DNA from: an uncultured Gammaproteobacteria bacterium
GTDB taxonomy: Bacteria > Pseudomonadota > Gammaproteobacteria > Arenicellales > CALHMG01
DNA length: 45,136 nt
NCBI GenBank assembly: GCA_938034705.1
Contig: CALHMG010000266.1
Location: 1 to 45,136, forward strand
Direction: 5' to 3'
Both the position numbers and the translations under genes were made by a program. The number at the start of each line of letters is the position of its first letter. Positions within the stretch are counted from its first letter, which is position 1. The notes below the pieces were generated by a model, which made no database searches, had not been told where the DNA came from, and saw only the letters and a program-made list of their open reading frames with translations. Shown one piece after another: positions 15,031 to 23,465 of the stretch.

Positions 15031-17025
15031 TTGTCGACGCTTGAGTACAGACCCGATATTGACGGTTTACGTGCGCTCGCGGTGTTGCCGGTGGTGCTGT
15101 ACCACGCAGGGTTCGGCGCATTTGGAGGCGGGTACTTCGGCGTCGACGTCTTTTTTGTTATTTCAGGTTTCCTCATCAGCGGAATCATTCTCGACGAAGC
15201 TCGAGACGGCCAGTTTTCCTACCTGAAGTTCTACGAACGCAGAGCGAGGCGGCTGCTCCCGGCGCTGTTCACGATGATCATCGCGACCTTTGCGGCCGCT
15301 TACTTCATTTTGTTACCCGAAGACTATGGCGAGCTTTCGCTCTCGTCGCTCTGGGCCATGTTGTTCGGGTCGAACTTTTATTTTCACGCAAGCGTTAACT
15401 ACTACGCGCAGGCAGCGGACCTGATGCCATTGCTGCACACATGGTCGCTAGCGGTGGAGGAACAGTTTTATCTGGTCTGGCCGCCGGTTCTGATTGCCAG
15501 CGTCTGGCTGAAAAAGAGGTTCTCGGGAATCGTGGGTCTTGCTCCGGTTCTTGTGCTTGTCGTGATATCGCTTGTGGCGTCTGTAGCGCGCGCCGACGCA
15601 GCACCGGAGTCGGTGTTTTACATGACCTGGTTCAGGCTGTGGGAACTCGGGAGCGGGGCGCTGGTGGCGATTGCGTTGCGTCGCGGACTGTCTGTACGTC
15701 GACTCGTTGCGGTCGGGTTATATGTTCTTGGGGCGACGCTGGTTGTCGCCGCAATGTTCTGGGACGGCACCAGCACGGGAACGCGCAGCGTTATCCTGGT
15801 TCTTGTGTGTCTCGGGACATCGATGATGCTGTTTACGGGCGAGAGCAATCCCGCGGCCAAGCTCTTCGAAACCCGGCCCGTCGTCCTGGTCGGGCGCATG
15901 TCGTACAGCCTTTACCTCTGGCACTGGCCCGTCTTTGCGCTGTTTCGCGTCTATCAGAACGATGCGGACATCGCGCGCGGCGACGCACTGTGGCTGTTGC
16001 CTGTTGTCTTTGTATTTGCGGCGGCGTCGTACTTTTTGATCGAGAAACCGCTGCGAACGATGCCTTCGCTGCCTCGCTTTGCGCTGCGCGGTGGCGCGCT
16101 GGCGACGTTATCGTTCCTGGTCGCATTGTCTGCGATGTTCTCAAGCGGTTTTCAGTTCCGGATCGGCGATCAGCTGGATTACGTTGCCAGCCGCAGCGTA
16201 ACCAGCGTCTACTATTGCGAGAAGCAACGAATACGACGACTTGGAAAGTTATGTGTTCTCGGCGAGCCACTGTCCCATGACGTTCCCGTGTTGCTGATGT
16301 GGGGCGACAGTCACACCGATCATCTGGCTCCGATGATTCATCGTGTGGCCAGGGAAAACAACGCGGCCGTCGTTCTGTATTCATCGTGTACGCCTTCAAT
16401 TGACAACATCGAAGTGCAGTTCGTGCAGCAGGGCGAAGCGCACTCAAAAAAGTGCGGCAAGTGGCGCAACCGTGGCCTGAAGTGGCTTCACTGGACTGAC
16501 TATGACGTGCGCGGGTTGATCATCGCAGGGGCCTGGGCGGGGCAGGTGCGTGATCTTCGTTCAATAGGGCCCGATGCGAACCCCGAACTGCGCGGCCACG
16601 AGCTCACCGAGCTTGGGCTGAACTCGTTTTTTGACAGCGTGGGAACCGGTCGTCCAGTGCTGCTGCTGTCCGATATGCCAAGGCCTGGCAAAAACCTGAT
16701 CGAGTGCGCCTACAAGGACCTCACGGGCATTATCCGGCGCCAGAAAGACTATTGTGGGCCCATGCCGTTTGATCGTGTTGTGGCCAATCACGGGCCGACA
16801 ACGAAGGCGCTGTACAACGTCGCCGAGGGCCGTCCCCATATTCAGGTCGCCGATCTTGTCGCAAAGATGTGTGACGAGCGCGGCTGCCCGTTGTTTCTGG
16901 GGGACCGGATTCTGTATCGGGACCACAACCACATCAGAAGCAATCTGAATAATGAAGAGATCGAGACCCTGATTGATCGACTCGGTCTGAGATCAGCGTT
17001 CAAGGTGTTGCTCGCGCAGTCCTGA
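15031..17025 (+). CDS. OafA-type O-acyltransferase with C-terminal SGNH domain
   Basis: Membrane acyltransferase that probably O-acetylates a surface polysaccharide such as O-antigen. 664 aa. Residues 1-360 form an acyltransferase-3 domain with about ten transmembrane helices; it begins Tyr-Arg-Pro-Asp-Ile-Asp-Gly-Leu-Arg-Ala and contains Phe-Phe-Val-Ile-Ser-Gly-Phe and Trp-Ser-Leu-Ala-Val-Glu-Glu-Gln. The C-terminal SGNH-hydrolase-like domain has nucleophile Ser427 (Gly-Asp-Ser-His) and the Asp631-x-x-His634 pair. Starts with TTG at 15031, supported by GAGGAAG 7-8 nt before it and by the family's conserved N-terminus. No other polysaccharide gene is adjacent, so the acceptor is unknown. Confidence 0.9.
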   Translation: MSTLEYRPDIDGLRALAVLPVVLYHAGFGAFGGGYFGVDVFFVISGFLISGIILDEARDGQFSYLKFYERRARRLLPALFTMIIATFAAAYFILLPEDYGELSLSSLWAMLFGSNFYFHASVNYYAQAADLMPLLHTWSLAVEEQFYLVWPPVLIASVWLKKRFSGIVGLAPVLVLVVISLVASVARADAAPESVFYMTWFRLWELGSGALVAIALRRGLSVRRLVAVGLYVLGATLVVAAMFWDGTSTGTRSVILVLVCLGTSMMLFTGESNPAAKLFETRPVVLVGRMSYSLYLWHWPVFALFRVYQNDADIARGDALWLLPVVFVFAAASYFLIEKPLRTMPSLPRFALRGGALATLSFLVALSAMFSSGFQFRIGDQLDYVASRSVTSVYYCEKQRIRRLGKLCVLGEPLSHDVPVLLMWGDSHTDHLAPMIHRVARENNAAVVLYSSCTPSIDNIEVQFVQQGEAHSKKCGKWRNRGLKWLHWTDYDVRGLIIAGAWAGQVRDLRSIGPDANPELRGHELTELGLNSFFDSVGTGRPVLLLSDMPRPGKNLIECAYKDLTGIIRRQKDYCGPMPFDRVVANHGPTTKALYNVAEGRPHIQVADLVAKMCDERGCPLFLGDRILYRDHNHIRSNLNNEEIETLIDRLGLRSAFKVLLAQS

Positions 17026-17040
17026 GGGTTCCGGGTGCGC

Positions 17041-17805
17041 TCATCCGGAGGCGCCGGGGGTTATCACTGATTTCTTTTTGTCTTTCTTTTTTGACGATTT
17101 GATTTCGAAATCATCTTCAAGAGAGCCCGCGCCCTGGCTGTGCGCCTTGCTGAGCATGCTCTCAAGATCAGACACCGAGCTTTCGAGGCGTGCGCCGGAT
17201 GCCCCTCGTAATGGCTGTGCGCCTGCGAGAGTGACAATCGCTCGGTCCAGCACGTGCAGCGCCTGTTCGTTGGCGGCTTCGAGCTCGGCTATGCGTTTGT
17301 CGACGTGATCGAGCATTTCGATTCGTTCCGAAATAATTTCACGCTTGTCTGACCCATCGAGATCGGCGAGTTCAAGTTCGAGTTTCTCGCGGTCATGGTG
17401 ATCTATCGAGGTGCGCAGATCCTGCTGTCGCGTAAGGTTGCTCAGGACGCCAAGGCGAACTTCGTCAATGAGCAGTCGGTATCGGGTCGCCGTGAGTTCT
17501 GTGGGACTGAACCGGCTTGAAATCAGTTTGCCAAGTCGCTTGCAGCGTTCCTCGATCTGACGTCGGACATCTGATCCAGGTGCAGTGGTTGTCCAGGTTT
17601 TGGGGGCAGGGGAGTGCGCCCTTTCGACCACGACCGGTGCGGCGTTGCGTCGAGCGGCGGCCGTCTGCGCGCGTTGGCGTTTTGCGAGTCTTGCCTCGCG
17701 TTCGTTTTTCAGCTGTTGTTGTTTTTGCGCTTGCTCCCGTTCCTCCATCCACGCGTAAGCCTTGATAGCCAACCAGATGAGCCCGACGAGCAGCTTGAGG
17801 GTCAT
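17041..17805 (-). CDS. Membrane-anchored coiled-coil protein, unknown function
   Basis: 254 aa. A short hydrophobic N-terminal helix (about 1-18) is followed by a long Gln/Lys/Arg/Glu-rich segment (20-60) and further helical, heptad-like stretches to about residue 230, ending in a Lys-rich tail. It has no recognised catalytic motif. Its ATG overlaps the TGA of the upstream gene (ATGA), so the two proteins are translationally coupled and may work together, for instance as a structural membrane-associated pair. Confidence 0.65.
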   Translation of the reverse strand: MTLKLLVGLIWLAIKAYAWMEEREQAQKQQQLKNEREARLAKRQRAQTAAARRNAAPVVVERAHSPAPKTWTTTAPGSDVRRQIEERCKRLGKLISSRFSPTELTATRYRLLIDEVRLGVLSNLTRQQDLRTSIDHHDREKLELELADLDGSDKREIISERIEMLDHVDKRIAELEAANEQALHVLDRAIVTLAGAQPLRGASGARLESSVSDLESMLSKAHSQGAGSLEDDFEIKSSKKKDKKKSVITPGASG

Positions 17806-18398
17806 GCTGATCCATCCTGAGCGCGTTCAACGCGAGTTGCGTCCAGCGCGTTGATTTCAGTCCGGGCCAGAAGCTGATGTGCGCTGGATACATGATGTTC
17901 GAGCGCGGCGATTTCTTTCTCTACGGCTTCCCAGCTGGGTGCATCCGCCGCATCAGCTGCGAGCCCCGATTCCGCTATGGCGGTGATCGCGGCGTCGTTA
18001 GCAATGGAAAGTTGTTCGCGGATGGTCTCGTGCATCTCGCGGTCGTTGAGTTTGCGCGTCAGCGTGTGCAGCAACGAGACCTGGACACTTTCAATAACTG
18101 TAACCACTCGCTGAATCACCAGTGGCGATGGCAGTTCCGTACTTTGCAGGCGCGACAGCAGGTTTTCAGTCGCGGTGTTAAGCGCGTCGATCTGGGCGAT
18201 TTCGCGAGTCAGTCCCGCGGATTCAAGCTCTGTCGTGATCTTGCGAAGCTGCTGCTTCGCGTAGGCGACGTCGAACGCCTTGTTGCGGTCCAGCGCACCG
18301 ACTTCTCCCTGGCGCAGCCAGTGCCATGTCCAGGCGCCCAGCGCGCGGATCTGGCTCATGGCGCGCAGAAAAGACGGTTTGGCGGGCGTGACGGGCAT
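17802..18398 (-). CDS. Helical protein, unknown function, coupled to next gene
   Basis: 198 aa, almost entirely alpha-helical by composition, without signal peptide. The N-terminal part has Leu-Gly-Ala-Trp-Thr-Trp-His-Trp-Leu and may touch the membrane; the rest is rich in Leu, Glu, Ala and Gln with likely coiled-coil segments near 45-100 and 155-185. I recognise no family. It overlaps the downstream coiled-coil gene by 4 nt. An AT-rich inverted repeat lies about 55 bp upstream of its start. Confidence 0.65.
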   Translation of the reverse strand: MPVTPAKPSFLRAMSQIRALGAWTWHWLRQGEVGALDRNKAFDVAYAKQQLRKITTELESAGLTREIAQIDALNTATENLLSRLQSTELPSPLVIQRVVTVIESVQVSLLHTLTRKLNDREMHETIREQLSIANDAAITAIAESGLAADAADAPSWEAVEKEIAALEHHVSSAHQLLARTEINALDATRVERAQDGSA

Positions 18399-18452
18399 AT
18401 TCAGTAGTTTGGCACACCCACGGTGGATAGCCGGGATTCAGGGGTTTGTTCG

Positions 18453-18468
18453 CATAATGTATATTATG
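18453..18468. promoter_or_regulatory. AT-rich inverted repeat upstream of the coiled-coil gene pair
   Basis: CATAAT (18453-18458) and ATTATG (18463-18468) flank GTAT. On the minus strand TTGACA (18472-18467) partly overlaps it, so it is a candidate operator near the promoter of the 18398-17041 gene pair, though no correctly spaced -10 was found. Confidence 0.35.
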
Positions 18469-18537
18469 TCAAATCATGGATATGACCCAATGTGCCCTGT
18501 GCCCCGTTCAGAGACTCAAAAGCAATTTGAGGAGAAC

Positions 18538-19125
18538 CTATTCGCTGTCGCTCGGCGTTGCGGCCGCCGACTCAGGTGCCTGGGCGGCCTGCGCCAGTGT
18601 CGAACTCGCGAATCGACAGACTTTGGGGACGATCAGGTAGCCCGCCTGTTCTGCGCTCGTGTGACACGCCCATTTGGGCACACCGGACTCAACGCCGAAC
18701 AATCGAACGGCAAGCTGGGTGTTCTGAATGACCTCGGTGACGCCCGTAGATTTAAATTGCGCCGTGATCGTACAGTCGCCGTCATCGCTCGATTCGCCGC
18801 CGGTTTTGACGCTGTTGGTAAAGTGCCCGCTGTACGCGTTTGCCGCCGCGATGCCGTAACCCTCAACCGCCTCGCTTGCGTTGTCCGGGCATTCGTCAGT
18901 CAGCGCATAGTGCGCGGCAACCAGCGGTTTGAGGCGCTCTATGTGCGCGTAGGCTTCGGCTACCTGTTCACGATTGGATTTGAGCGAACTTGCCGTGTAG
19001 CTCGGGATCGCGAACAACGCCATGATCGCAATTATCCCCAGCACCACCATAAGTTCGAGTAGACTGAAACCGCGCGCGTGGATTCGGCCAGGGCCGTTTT
19101 GACTGACGTTTGTGAGCAAATTCAT
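18538..19125 (-). CDS. Type IV prepilin (PilA/pseudopilin-like)
   Basis: 195 aa. The prepilin peptidase site is Arg-Gly19/Phe20-Ser-Leu-Leu-Glu, with Glu24 as the conserved Glu+5, followed by a hydrophobic helix to about residue 45. The 19-residue leader is long for type IVa. The globular part contains a Cys near 79 and others in Asp-Cys-Thr, Ala-Cys-His and Val-Cys-Arg that could form the D-loop disulfide. The C-terminus carries an Ala/Ser/Glu-rich tail of about 20 residues that is not typical of pilins. It stands alone and is divergent from the phospholipase-like gene. A TATACT lies only 8 bp before the ATG. Confidence 0.85.
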   Translation of the reverse strand: MNLLTNVSQNGPGRIHARGFSLLELMVVLGIIAIMALFAIPSYTASSLKSNREQVAEAYAHIERLKPLVAAHYALTDECPDNASEAVEGYGIAAANAYSGHFTNSVKTGGESSDDGDCTITAQFKSTGVTEVIQNTQLAVRLFGVESGVPKWACHTSAEQAGYLIVPKVCRFASSTLAQAAQAPESAAATPSDSE

Positions 19126-19206
19126 GGGTTTCAGTATAGTCAGGCGTTTGAACCCTACAGCCGCGTATCACCTGTTTTTAAACTGAATTTCCAGAGTCTG
19201 GTGTCC

Positions 19207-19686
19207 ATGCCCTGCTTTATTGTTTCTGCACGAGCGGTTGTTACCCAATATCGTCCTGTCCTGAGCCTCCTGCTCTGTGCAGCCGGTCTGGCGGCCTCGC
19301 TCAGTTTGCCGGCAAACGCTGACCCGAAGGCCGATTCGCTCAGACTCGCGCCCTTTGTCAGTGACGGATGCAGCGCGTGGCCCGATGGCACCTTTGCTCA
19401 GGCGAATCTGTGGCTGAGCTGTTGTGAGACCCACGACAAGGCTTACTGGATGGGTGGCACGCGCGAACAACGAAAGCAGGCCGACGAGGCCTTGCGGGAC
19501 TGTGTTGCCGATATTGGGCAGCCCGAGATTGCCGAGATCATGCTTGCGGGTGTGCGCGTCGGCGGCAGTCCCTGGTGGCCGACAAGCTTTCGCTGGGGTT
19601 ATGGCTGGCCGTGGCCCCGCGGTTATCGCGCGCTTGACGATGCTGACAGGCGCGCGGTGAAAGCTCGACTGAAAAACCAACCTTGA
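19207..19686 (+). CDS. Secreted phospholipase A2-like protein
   Basis: 159 aa. A signal peptide with a hydrophobic core at about 17-33 ends near Ala-Asn-Ala. The mature part contains Cys72-Cys73-Glu-Thr-His76-Asp77-x-x-Tyr80, which matches the active-site helix of secreted phospholipases A2 (Cys-Cys-x-x-His-Asp), plus Asp54-Gly-Cys and a second helix with Asp98-Cys99. The C-terminal part is rich in Trp, Gly and Pro. I infer a calcium-type lipid hydrolase or a related fold, not a proven enzyme. ATG 19207 is chosen because it gives a proper signal peptide; an in-frame upstream GTG at 19078 would add 43 residues and run into prepilin antisense DNA. Confidence 0.65.
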   Translation: MPCFIVSARAVVTQYRPVLSLLLCAAGLAASLSLPANADPKADSLRLAPFVSDGCSAWPDGTFAQANLWLSCCETHDKAYWMGGTREQRKQADEALRDCVADIGQPEIAEIMLAGVRVGGSPWWPTSFRWGYGWPWPRGYRALDDADRRAVKARLKNQP

Positions 19687-19693
19687 GTCTTAA

Positions 19694-20434
19694 TCACGCA
19701 TGCAGCTGATTGGGGCTGTCCATGTGTGAACGACTCTGGATCGTTTCCCGGCACGCGTTGGCGTAGTCCTCGGCTACCGAGCTGTCTTCGATGTCGCAGA
19801 CTTTCCATTCGCCATCGAGGTGCGTCAACGTCCACACCGTTTCGATATCCCGATAGTCTTCAACCCCCGCGAGAATCGTCTGGCTCTCGCTGTGCACGAG
19901 ATAATCCAGCATCAGGGCATTAACACGAACCACAAGACGGGCGTCCTCCAGCGTCTTTTCATTCGGGCGGTGGAGCAGTAACGGCGTGATGCTGTTGATG
20001 GTGTCAACGTGGCACACATTCTTGATGCCCTGGCGGCTCCATTCATTGACGAAATTAAGCTGCTGATTCTGCCAGTACCAGGACGTCATCGCGTCCTTGG
20101 CCAGAGACATGTCCGACTTTCCCCAGGCGTTGTGGACGCGACCAAAACACTCGGAGACGCGGTCTTCAATGTGCTCCCATCGAAATTGCGCGTCTTCACG
20201 GGCAAGATTGTCGAGCTCTTGATGGGTCAGTTCAGCCGCCTCCTGTTGAGACGAAGAATTATCGAACAGGCTGGCCATGAGCAGAAGGCCGGCGCAGGCG
20301 ACCGCGATGCGCGCGATCAGCGAGACAAAGAAGCCGGCGTCCAGACTTGAAGCCTCGGCGGCGAGAGCAGGTGCGCTCATTGTCATGGTCATTACTGCGG
20401 CGTACGCGCTGAACGTTACGATTCGTGTAGTCAT
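19694..20434 (-). CDS. Tim44-like domain membrane protein
   Basis: About 246 aa. An N-terminal signal or signal-anchor (about 1-25) and a second hydrophobic helix (about 34-54) precede a soluble domain from about 85 to 235. That domain has the Tim44/Mba1-like pattern: helices, then Val-Asn-Ala-Leu-Met-Leu-Asp-Tyr, then strands with Thr-Val-Trp-Thr-Leu and Gly-Glu-Trp-Lys-Val-Cys-Asp-Ile. Such domains bind lipids or act in protein transport. GAGGGGAC 8 nt before the ATG at 20434 fixes the start; an upstream in-frame extension to 20578 is Arg-rich and implausible. It converges on the phospholipase-like gene with a 7-bp gap. Confidence 0.7.
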   Translation of the reverse strand: MTTRIVTFSAYAAVMTMTMSAPALAAEASSLDAGFFVSLIARIAVACAGLLLMASLFDNSSSQQEAAELTHQELDNLAREDAQFRWEHIEDRVSECFGRVHNAWGKSDMSLAKDAMTSWYWQNQQLNFVNEWSRQGIKNVCHVDTINSITPLLLHRPNEKTLEDARLVVRVNALMLDYLVHSESQTILAGVEDYRDIETVWTLTHLDGEWKVCDIEDSSVAEDYANACRETIQSRSHMDSPNQLHA

Positions 20435-20708
20435 GTACTTTTGTCCCCTCAACCGACGCGCGATGTATCGACGCCCTCTTCTAACCGTAGGAGGCGCGGC
20501 GCGCGCTGGAGTCGCGGCAGGACGGAGTCCCGGCATGGATCGGGCGTTTAGGTCGTGCAGGGAGCGGGAGTTCGGCACCTCGACCGTTGCGAGGTCATCC
20601 TGAGGGTAATTGTGTGATGCAGTTGGCAGTGAACTGACGAGTCAAACACTGCACGCCCGGCCCGGTTCAGCGCCGGAACTTCAGGTTCGCAAAAAGCGGG
20701 CGCCTCGC

Positions 20709-21323
20709 CTACTCCGGGCGATTGAGGAAGATCGTTTCCTGGTGTTCGTTGTTTGCCGCGACGCCCTGAATGAGCGCCTTATCCAGTGCCTGATAGCCGT
20801 GGATGGTGATGCCGACGGTATAGCGTTTCTCGTTGTGCTCACTTGGGGGCACCATGTGATTGAGACTGTGCGGAAACATATGCAGTGACCCCAGTTCGTT
20901 TTCAATATTAAAAACGTTTTCAGGGTCGACCGAATAATAGATGCCGGGCTCGGTGTGCCCGCCGACGAAGATGTTGGCCGAGTAGGAGTAACCGTTCTTG
21001 CCGCCGTGGCTGTGCCACTTGATGCCGTCGCCGGTGCGATAGACGTTTACCCAGGACTGGACCGCGATGGGAAATTCCAGATGGGGCGCAAGCTCTGAAA
21101 CGCACTTGATCAGGCGCGGTTGGTACTTCTGATTTTCCGAGAAAAAGTTATACAGGTAGTGATGTTTTTGCGTAAGCGGGATGCGGGCCTTGCCTTCCTG
21201 TGGTTCCTGCGCGGCATCTTTTTCCAGAAGCTTTTCGAGCTTGCGCTCCTTTTTGTCGCAGTATGCGCGCACCTTCTCGCACTCTTCTGGCGAAAAAAAC
21301 TTATAACCCTTTACAAGATCCAT
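20709..21323 (-). CDS. 2-oxoglutarate/Fe(II) oxygenase-like protein
   Basis: 204 aa, soluble. The C-terminal half looks like a double-stranded beta-helix: Trp-His104-Ser-His106-Gly-Gly, then Tyr-Ser-Ala-Asn-Ile-Phe-Val-Gly, then Met-Phe-Pro-His152-Ser-Leu-Asn-His156, and Lys-Arg167-Tyr-Thr-Val. These positions suit the iron ligands and the 2-oxoglutarate-binding arginine. The first pair reads His-x-His rather than His-x-Asp, which is an oddity or a sign of a different subfamily. It lies 147 bp downstream of eutC on the same strand, so it might belong to that unit, but it is not EctD (shorter and lacking its signature). Confidence 0.6.
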   Translation of the reverse strand: MDLVKGYKFFSPEECEKVRAYCDKKERKLEKLLEKDAAQEPQEGKARIPLTQKHHYLYNFFSENQKYQPRLIKCVSELAPHLEFPIAVQSWVNVYRTGDGIKWHSHGGKNGYSYSANIFVGGHTEPGIYYSVDPENVFNIENELGSLHMFPHSLNHMVPPSEHNEKRYTVGITIHGYQALDKALIQGVAANNEHQETIFLNRPE

Positions 21324-21470
21324 AGTCTCGACTCATCAGATCAAAACAAACACGGCAATCGGTAAAACCGCGGCGTCGTGCCGGGGCGTTGCGGCAGGAA
21401 TCATATACCGGTGACGCTTGAGCGCCCAGAGCTGTTTCATCAGCGGCCAGGGCCGCGAACAGGCAGATTT

Positions 21471-22463
21471 CTAGCTGTCGATAACCGTGCCGGCATCTGC
21501 GGCCAGGACGCGCTGTCGCGCAAGGGTCGCGATCGCGGTGTCCTGGAGCCCGGTGCCGGTGAGGTCGGCGATTGTCAGATCGTCGTCGCTGTCGCGCCCC
21601 GGGCGCCTGCCGGCGATCACGTCACACAGTTCGGTGACCTTGAAATTTTCCGTGGCCACGCCGGATTCAATCGCGCGGTGTAATTCGCCGGCGAGCCGAC
21701 ACTGCGCCTCACGGTCGGCCACATAGCGCGTGGCACGGATCAGGCATTCGGGTTCCAGCTCGCCTTTGTCGGGCTGGTCGGAACCCATCGCGGTGACGTG
21801 CTGGCCGCCCTTGAGCCAGTCGGCCTTAACCAGTGGTGTTGTTGACGGTGTCGTTGTCACGATGACATCAGCCGCGGCGCTTGCCATCTCGGCATCATGC
21901 GTCGCGTTAACTTCGATACCGAGCGTAGCGGTGAGCTCCTGAGCGGTTGCGGTCGCTCGATCGAAATCGCGGCCCCATATGAAGGCTTTGGTGATCGGTC
22001 GCACAAGCGTGAGCGCCTGCAGCTGAAGGCGTGCCTGTGTTCCTGCGCCAAATATTGTCGCAACGGAAGAATTCTTGCGGCTGAGGTGCTTTGCGGCAAC
22101 CGCACCCGCAGCAGCCGTACGAACATCTGTGAGATAACCGTTGTCGAGCAATACGGCTTCAAGGGTGCCCGTGCGCGCGGAGAAAAGATTCATCATGCCG
22201 CTGGTGCTTGGGAGGCCAAGCTTAGGGTTGTCAAAGAAACCCGGCGAGATTTTGACCGCAAAGCTTTCTACGCCGGGCACGTACGCGGTTTTGACGTCAA
22301 CTTCGCCGTTGTGTTCGTGAATGGCCATGGAAAGGATCGGCGGCATCACCACCTTACCGTCAGCGAGCGTTCGAAAAGCATCTTCGATACACTGGACCGC
22401 GGTGGCATCCAGGCTGATTGCCGCCTTAAGTTCGGACTCGGTAAGTATGTTTATTTCAGGCAC
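21471..22463 (-). CDS. eutC: EutC, ornithine cyclodeaminase-family reductase
   Basis: 330 aa. NAD(P)-dependent reductase of the ornithine cyclodeaminase/mu-crystallin family; in hydroxyectoine users EutC is proposed to reduce the dehydrated intermediate to ectoine. The N-terminal Ile-Glu-Asp-Ala-Phe-Arg, the Lys-Thr-Ala-Tyr-Val-Pro-Gly segment, Val-Lys-Ile-Ser-Pro-Gly-Phe-Phe, Asn-Gly-Tyr-Leu-Thr-Asp-Val-Arg-Thr and the dinucleotide motif Phe-Gly-Ala-Gly-Thr-Gln all match EutC. It starts with GTG one base after the eutB stop, so they are coupled. An alternative role is iminosuccinate reduction, as in BhcD, which is homologous. Confidence 0.85.
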   Translation of the reverse strand: MPEINILTESELKAAISLDATAVQCIEDAFRTLADGKVVMPPILSMAIHEHNGEVDVKTAYVPGVESFAVKISPGFFDNPKLGLPSTSGMMNLFSARTGTLEAVLLDNGYLTDVRTAAAGAVAAKHLSRKNSSVATIFGAGTQARLQLQALTLVRPITKAFIWGRDFDRATATAQELTATLGIEVNATHDAEMASAAADVIVTTTPSTTPLVKADWLKGGQHVTAMGSDQPDKGELEPECLIRATRYVADREAQCRLAGELHRAIESGVATENFKVTELCDVIAGRRPGRDSDDDLTIADLTGTGLQDTAIATLARQRVLAADAGTVIDS

Positions 22464-22464
22464 G

Positions 22465-23451
22465 TCAGTTCTCTTGTGTTATGTCTACATCTTCGCCGCT
22501 TACGATGCGGTGGTGCAGCGTCATGTCGATGTTGCCGCCGCTCAGCAACACGGCGGTGGGGCCGTGAAGCTGGATTTTGTCTGCGAGAAGGGCCGCGATG
22601 CCAACAGATCCTGACCCTTCGATAATCTGCTGCTCGTGCCAGTAGGCATGACGAATCGCGTGAGCGATTTCAATTTCAGAAACCAGTATCAGTTCGTCGA
22701 CCAGCATCCTGACCATTTCAAACGTATACGCATTGTTCAGACCAATGCCGCCGCCCAGAGAGTCAGCGAGCGTGGGCAGCTCCTCGACGATCATCGGGTG
22801 TCCTGCACGCTGGCATTCGTACATCGCCGCGCCCCGCTCCATTGAGACACCCACCACACGAACGTTCGGTCTTTCGGCTTTGATGGCGGCGGCGACGCCG
22901 CTGATGAGTCCGCCGCCGGACACCTGAATCACGGCGGTGGCTAGATCCGGAATCTGAGCCAGCAGTTCCAGTCCAAGAGTCCCCTGCCCCGCAATGATGT
23001 CAGCATGATCAAAGGGCGGGAGCATGGTCATGCCCTCTTCCTTGACCAGGCGGTCAACCTCGATCTGCGCGTCGTCCTGGGAGCGCCCGACAGTACGAAC
23101 CTCTGCGCCCTCGCCCTTGATTCCGTCGATCTTGTTTTGGGGTACCAGTTCCGACATGCAGACGATGCAACGGACGCCTGCCTTCTGTGCGGCTGCCGCG
23201 AGACCACGGCCGTGGTTGCCCGTCGAGACACCAACAACGCCGCGCTTTTTCTGCTCTTCGGACAGGCCGAGAATCGCGTTAGTGGCACCACGAATTTTGA
23301 AGCTGCCGGTTCGTTGATGATGTTCCAGCTTGAGATGGACAGGAACGCCGGCTTTGTCGGACAGCGTCGCCGAACGGGCGACGGGCGTCATGCACACATG
23401 GGGTTTGATCGAATCAGCCGCACGTCTGATGTCAGAGATTTGAATTTGCAT
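22465..23451 (-). CDS. eutB: EutB, threonine dehydratase-family enzyme
   Basis: 328 aa. PLP-dependent fold-type II dehydratase; EutB is proposed to remove water from hydroxyectoine or a derivative. The PLP lysine is Lys52 in Gly-Ser-Phe-Lys-Ile-Arg-Gly-Ala; Ser-Thr-Gly-Asn-His-Gly-Arg and Ser-Gly-Gly-Gly-Leu-Ile-Ser-Gly bind the cofactor phosphate and substrate. Segments such as Gly-Val-Ser-Met-Glu-Arg-Gly-Ala-Ala-Met-Tyr-Glu and Leu-Ala-Asp-Ser-Leu-Gly-Gly-Gly-Ile-Gly-Leu are characteristic of EutB rather than of biosynthetic IlvA. No C-terminal ACT domain. It follows eutA by 14 bp and precedes eutC by one base. Confidence 0.87.
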   Translation of the reverse strand: MQIQISDIRRAADSIKPHVCMTPVARSATLSDKAGVPVHLKLEHHQRTGSFKIRGATNAILGLSEEQKKRGVVGVSTGNHGRGLAAAAQKAGVRCIVCMSELVPQNKIDGIKGEGAEVRTVGRSQDDAQIEVDRLVKEEGMTMLPPFDHADIIAGQGTLGLELLAQIPDLATAVIQVSGGGLISGVAAAIKAERPNVRVVGVSMERGAAMYECQRAGHPMIVEELPTLADSLGGGIGLNNAYTFEMVRMLVDELILVSEIEIAHAIRHAYWHEQQIIEGSGSVGIAALLADKIQLHGPTAVLLSGGNIDMTLHHRIVSGEDVDITQEN

Positions 23452-23465
23452 CGTGAGGTGCCGGC

